Assembly (NCBI RefSeq): GCF_008727795.1
Contig: NZ_CP044222.1
Coordinates: 2,790,001 to 2,854,000, forward strand
DNA: 64,000 nt
Source of the DNA: Nitrincola iocasae
GTDB lineage: Bacteria > Pseudomonadota > Gammaproteobacteria > Pseudomonadales > Balneatricaceae
Direction: 5' to 3'
Position 1 is the stretch's first letter. Each line of letters begins with the position of its first letter. The position numbers and the translations under genes are program-made. Under the pieces are notes generated by a model. The model saw only the letters and a list, made by a program, of their open reading frames with translations, searched no databases and was not told the origin of the DNA. Positions 60,400 to 64,000 of this stretch are shown here, piece after piece.

Positions 60400-62919
60400 T
60401 CAGGGCATTACTTCCAACTCACACCGTAATGCCTCTGCCGTCGGGCGTAACTGAGGCAGGCCCTGGCGTATACGTCGCTGAGCCAGCAAATAAAGCAAGG
60501 GCGAGGCGATGAAAATCGACGAAGCCGTGCCCACTACCACCCCAAACAACATCGGCAAAGCGAAGCTGGACACCGCACTGCCACCGGCAATCCCCATCGG
60601 TAGCAATGCCAACAGCGTCGTTACCGAGGTGAATACAGTCCGTGTCAGCGTCGAACCTATGCTTTCATTCAACAATTGCAGCATCGGCTTGTCCGGTGTG
60701 AGCCGCAGATTCTCACGGATGCGATCAAACACCACCACCTTGTCATTCACGGAATAGCCAATAAGCGCCAGTAACGCCGCTACCGCCGTCAGATTGAACT
60801 CAACGCCGGTCAGCACAAAAAAACCGATGGTTTTGGTCAGATCCAAGGCAATGGTGAGCGTAGCGGCCAAGGCAAAATGGGATTCAAACCGCCACCAGAG
60901 GTAGCCCAGCATTCCCCCGCCTGCAATCAGAATTGCCAGTAGCGTCATATCACTGAAATCACCACTGACCCTTGGCCCCACCAGTTCGGTGCGCGGAAAA
61001 TCGGCCTCTGGTTGTGCGGCTAACACCGCCTGCTTGAGTTGCTCTACCTGGGCCGTGGCGACGGCTTGCTGTTGTTCTGCCAAGGGTAAACGTACCAGAT
61101 ACTGCCCGGCTTCACCGGACTCCTGAATACTGGCTTGCACCAGCCCCTGTTCAGCCAATTGATGGCGCAGTGATTCAGTGCTCATCCCTTCCGCACGTAC
61201 ATCAACCAGCGTGCCTCCGGTAAAGTCGATGCCGTAGTGCATCCCAGGCTGAACGAACAGTGCCACCGATGCCAGGGACAGCGCCAGAGACAAGGCCAGT
61301 CCAAGCCGACGCGCGCGCATCAAATCGGGAACCGTTTGGCTCAGGCGATCCAGCCACTGGACACCGGCTATTTTAAGCGGCTGACGTGCTTTGCCACGAA
61401 TGCGCCATTCCATCAGTAAGCGAGTCAGGGTGATTGAGGTAAACAACGAGGTCAGCAGACCTATACCTATAGTGACGGCAAACCCCTTCACCGGCCCGCT
61501 ACCAAAGAAAAACAGCAGACTGATAGCAATCAACGTGGTTAGATTGGAGTCAAGAATGGTACTCCAGGCACGTGAGAAGCCTTCCTTCAACGCCATGGCC
61601 GCCGAATAGCCCTTGCGTGCCTCCTCTCGAATACGCTCGTTGATGAGGATATTGGCATCCACCGCCATACCCAGCGTCAGAATAATCCCGGCAATACCAG
61701 GTAAGGTCAGTGTTGCACGCAACAAACTCAGCACGCCGAGTATCAGGCCCAGGTTCACTATCAAGGCGACACAAGCAATCGCGCCCCAACTGCCATAGAC
61801 GGCCAGCATAAAAGCCAGCACCAAGGCGGCACCGATCATGCCAGTTGTAACCCCCATCGAGATGGCATCGCTGCCCAGATCCGGTCCCACACTGCGTTCT
61901 TCAATGACCTGTAAAGGCACAGGCAAAGCACCCGCTCTCAATAACAGTGCCAAATCACCCGCCTCACGTGGGGTAAAAGAGCCGCTAATCTCACCAGAAC
62001 CGCCACTGATCACGCCTTGAATAACCGGTGCGGTGATCACTGTATCATCCAGTACAATCGCCAAGGCACGACCCATGTTTGCCCGCGTCATGTCGGCAAA
62101 AAGCCGAGCCCCTTCAGTATCCAGGGTAAAATGCACCACGGCGGCCCCAGTCTCAGGATCAAAGCCCAAGCGTGCATCACGGATATGCTGGCCTTCCAGT
62201 GCCACAGCTGTCTCGATTCTATAGCGTTGTTCACCGGTGGCATCCCAGTGGATCGCCGTTAAGACTGAAGCATCAGCCGCATCCGCCAACCAATGAAAGG
62301 TCATTTTTGCGGTGGTTCCGAGCAATGCGCGCACCTCGGCAGGATCTGCTACACCCGGCATTTGCACCAAAATACTCTCGCGCCCCTGACGAGTGATACT
62401 GGGTTCAACCAGCCCGGTTTCATCCAGACGCCGACGCACCACTTCCAGACTGCGCTCGATCGCCTCAGACATCAGGTGATTTTGCCAGTCCTGGGTGATT
62501 TGCAGACTCAGTTGGTGGCCATCCTGTAGCAGTTCGACCCGCCGTATGCCGGTTGCAGCATCTCTAAACAGCGGTTGCAATTGCTGTTTAGCCTCCAGCA
62601 ACTGCGCTTCCTTATTAAACACCAAGCGCAGATCTTCCGGTGCCCCAACCCAGCGAAAGGTAATTCCTGACTGCTGCAGCACATCAGCGACTTCATCAGC
62701 CAGCCCCTGGTGTGCCTGCAGTTGCATCGCCTGCCCATCGGCCTGTAGCAGCAAGTGCGAGCCTCCCTGCAGGTCCAGGCCCAATGACAGGGTGCTATGG
62801 ATGTACCAGCTTGGCAAGTGACTTGCCACTGTAGAAGGTAATAGATTTGGTATGGCACTCAACAGCATGCATAGGATCAGCAAGCCACAGAGTGCAGCTC
62901 GCCGGTAAAAATTATTCAT
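60400..62919 (-). CDS. secDF: Fused SecD-SecF protein translocase subunit
   Basis: An 839-aa fusion of SecD (to about residue 535) and SecF. SecD features are LGLDLQGGSHLLLQ, the P1 region, GISGGSGEISGSF-type P4 text and the helix LTLGMAVDANILINERIREEA (proton-path Asp near residue 422). The SecF half has GIDFTGGTLVDVRAEG and IGYSVNDKVVVFDRIRENLR (Asp near residue 723). It pulls exported proteins into the periplasm using ion motive force. Gammaproteobacteria usually carry separate secD and secF beside yajC; neither yajC nor tgt is here, so this is probably an additional paralogue. Confidence 0.93.
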   Translation of the reverse strand: MNNFYRRAALCGLLILCMLLSAIPNLLPSTVASHLPSWYIHSTLSLGLDLQGGSHLLLQADGQAMQLQAHQGLADEVADVLQQSGITFRWVGAPEDLRLVFNKEAQLLEAKQQLQPLFRDAATGIRRVELLQDGHQLSLQITQDWQNHLMSEAIERSLEVVRRRLDETGLVEPSITRQGRESILVQMPGVADPAEVRALLGTTAKMTFHWLADAADASVLTAIHWDATGEQRYRIETAVALEGQHIRDARLGFDPETGAAVVHFTLDTEGARLFADMTRANMGRALAIVLDDTVITAPVIQGVISGGSGEISGSFTPREAGDLALLLRAGALPVPLQVIEERSVGPDLGSDAISMGVTTGMIGAALVLAFMLAVYGSWGAIACVALIVNLGLILGVLSLLRATLTLPGIAGIILTLGMAVDANILINERIREEARKGYSAAMALKEGFSRAWSTILDSNLTTLIAISLLFFFGSGPVKGFAVTIGIGLLTSLFTSITLTRLLMEWRIRGKARQPLKIAGVQWLDRLSQTVPDLMRARRLGLALSLALSLASVALFVQPGMHYGIDFTGGTLVDVRAEGMSTESLRHQLAEQGLVQASIQESGEAGQYLVRLPLAEQQQAVATAQVEQLKQAVLAAQPEADFPRTELVGPRVSGDFSDMTLLAILIAGGGMLGYLWWRFESHFALAATLTIALDLTKTIGFFVLTGVEFNLTAVAALLALIGYSVNDKVVVFDRIRENLRLTPDKPMLQLLNESIGSTLTRTVFTSVTTLLALLPMGIAGGSAVSSFALPMLFGVVVGTASSIFIASPLLYLLAQRRIRQGLPQLRPTAEALRCELEVMP

Positions 62920-62982
62920 AGGTTACCCCAATAGAAACAGAATAAGCGTTACTGCCTGAATCAGACAGTGCATATGCAGCGC

Positions 62983-63363
62983 TTATTGTTGTGGCGGGGC
63001 TCTCAGAAGGGGTCGATAGAACTGCCGCGCAGACACGCCAACGGCGGTAACACGCGTGGACTCAACAGTGCGCTGGCCACACAGCCAAAGTAGCAGACCA
63101 ACAAAAAGGGCAAACAACTGGCCAGGATCGGCTGAGACCTGCTGCTGATCCTCATCCGACGGTTCAACGCTAAAGTTACGAGATTGTTGTGACTGCAGCA
63201 GCACAGCCCAAGGCTGCGCCTCGGCGGTAAAGCCGGTTTTCGAATCACCCAAAGTGGGCGTGGGCAAGGCGGTGAAAATCAACCACAACAGCACCAACAG
63301 CAACATCCGGATCACGCCGGGTTGAAGCACTGGAGCTACAGGTGATGTGGTTTGATTTGGCAT
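62983..63363 (-). CDS. Small single-pass or two-pass membrane protein upstream of secDF, unknown
   Basis: A 126-aa protein starting at the ATG at 63363 (MPNQTTSPVAP). Helix VIRMLLLVLLWLIFTALPTP is near residues 18-37. A periplasmic Gln/Ser/Asp-rich stretch (LQSQQSRNFSVEPSDEDQQQ) is followed by a second helix LFALFVGLLLWLCG and a basic tail ending in APPQQ. No family is recognised. It lies 63 bp upstream of secDF in the same direction, the place where yajC would be in a standard locus, but it lacks YajC features. The longer frame to 63489 overlaps the GGDEF gene and is unlikely. Confidence 0.6.
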   Translation of the reverse strand: MPNQTTSPVAPVLQPGVIRMLLLVLLWLIFTALPTPTLGDSKTGFTAEAQPWAVLLQSQQSRNFSVEPSDEDQQQVSADPGQLFALFVGLLLWLCGQRTVESTRVTAVGVSARQFYRPLLRAPPQQ

Positions 63364-63439
63364 GGAAAAAACCTGTGGAATAGACGCTGGATTATCAGGT
63401 TTGTGCGGGTTGGAGTCAATTGTCCACCCGCCCCAAACT

Positions 63440-64000
63440 TCAGGAAAGACAAAGCTGTTTTTGTATAACCGTGTTTTGGTTAGAATCATAAATCTGAAAC
63501 TGATTCTTACCTGACTCTTTCGCCGCGTACATTATCTGATCGGCTTGATGCAATAACTGCTCAGGTGCAACTGTTTCCACTTGAGGATATAAGGTTGCTC
63601 CCATACTGGCGGAGACATGAAAATATTCAGTTTTGTACTGATGCTCCAGCATAGCCGCCTTAAGTAAGCGGCTGAGCGCAATTTCACAGGCCTGGGTATC
63701 GGCCAGATCGGTCAATACGGCGACAAACTCATCACCACCGATACGCGCCAAGGTATCGCCCTCTCGTAAAGTCTGCTTCATCTGCTCCGCCAGGAAGCAG
63801 AGCAAACTGTCTCCTGCCGCATGGCCAAAATCATCATTAATACGCTTAAAACCATCCAGGTCGATAAACACCACTGCAATCAAGCGTTCGCGCCGCAGCG
63901 TCAGATGCATGGCCTGCTGAAGGCGATCATGCAGCAATGAACGGTTTGGCAAGCCGGTCAGCGGATCAAAGTGCGCCAGCTTTTGTAACCGAAGCTCCTG
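63440..64000 (-). CDS. Diguanylate cyclase (GGDEF), 5' truncated by window edge
   Basis: The frame is open to base 64000, so the N-terminal sensor lies beyond the window. The visible part is a GGDEF domain: LAHFDPLTGLPNRSLLHDRL, VVFIDLDGFKRINDDFGHAAGD, active site ARIGGDEFVAVLTDL and inhibitory RxxD (REGD) five residues before it. The ATG at 63952 is internal to the conserved start of the domain. It makes c-di-GMP. Third GGDEF protein of the window. Confidence 0.93.
   Translation of the reverse strand, partial: QELRLQKLAHFDPLTGLPNRSLLHDRLQQAMHLTLRRERLIAVVFIDLDGFKRINDDFGHAAGDSLLCFLAEQMKQTLREGDTLARIGGDEFVAVLTDLADTQACEIALSRLLKAAMLEHQYKTEYFHVSASMGATLYPQVETVAPEQLLHQADQIMYAAKESGKNQFQIYDSNQNTVIQKQLCLS

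Noticed and set aside
1..64000. CRISPR arrays, tRNA, rRNA, prophage
   Set aside because: No regularly spaced repeats, cloverleaf-type sequences, rRNA signatures or phage structural genes were recognised.

Overview
The window looks like a chromosomal segment of a roughly 50% GC marine-type gammaproteobacterium, most plausibly from the Oceanospirillales and relatives. This rests on the gene set: YdbH-YnbE-YdbL, DsbB, SbcCD, the FtsA/FtsZ C-terminal peptides, CcoG, an OprC/NosA-type copper receptor, an octaheme tetrathionate-reductase-type cytochrome, a Tat-exported HiPIP and a Tct tricarboxylate transporter. I cannot name a genus. I see no rRNA, tRNA, CRISPR array or phage.

Layout. 1-4.7 kb: the end of a tandem-receiver response regulator, then an alanine locus (alr and ridA opposite a divergent Lrp regulator, without dadA), then folE2 and a pseudouridine synthase. 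4.7-8.1 kb: ftsA-ftsZ outside any dcw cluster, preceded by a 461-bp AT-rich leader with three stem-loops. 8.2-13.3 kb: an O-methyltransferase and the envelope-lipid operon ydbH-ynbE-ydbL followed by dsbB and a DUF1853 gene. 13.3-20.3 kb: a MocR regulator, ccoG, a copper TonB receptor and a SulP transporter. 20.3-26.1 kb: a palindromic repeat element, a lone gcvP, an MFS transporter with a long acidic tail and an AI-2E-type permease. 26.2-30.4 kb: an ABC ATPase / FtsX permease / CrtC-like lipoprotein operon. 30.6-33.2 kb: an accessory cassette with a candidate polymorphic-toxin protein, a composite PoNi-like (DUF1911) immunity protein and a truncated exported ORF. 33.2-39.9 kb: sbcDC, a Bcr/CflA transporter and an NfeD/SPFH pair. 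39.9-43 kb: a cytochrome b / octaheme cytochrome c operon divergent from a HiPIP gene with an FNR/Anr-like promoter. 43-49.1 kb: c-di-GMP and phosphorelay signalling. 49.4-53.4 kb: tctCBA plus an AbrB-family gene. 53.4-56.5 kb: a scarred insertion holding IS30 and IS5 remnants, an antiporter fragment and two orphan genes. 56.5-64 kb: tctE, tctD, a chemoreceptor, a fused SecDF, a small membrane protein and a truncated diguanylate cyclase.

The main structural observation is that the IS-scarred stretch is bounded by a near-perfect 26-bp direct repeat (24/26). One copy lies at the 3' end of the AbrB-family gene (53416-53441) and the other in the 3' end of tctE (56520-56545). The strand opposite the end of the AbrB gene still encodes a histidine-kinase-like C-terminus with its own stop. 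The two genes therefore probably once overlapped tail to tail, and about 3.1 kb of foreign DNA was inserted at their junction, separating the TctDE two-component system from the TctCBA transporter it probably controls. The second accessory locus is the toxin/immunity cassette at 30.6-33.2 kb. Functional statements come from motif recognition and family knowledge; no database search was run.
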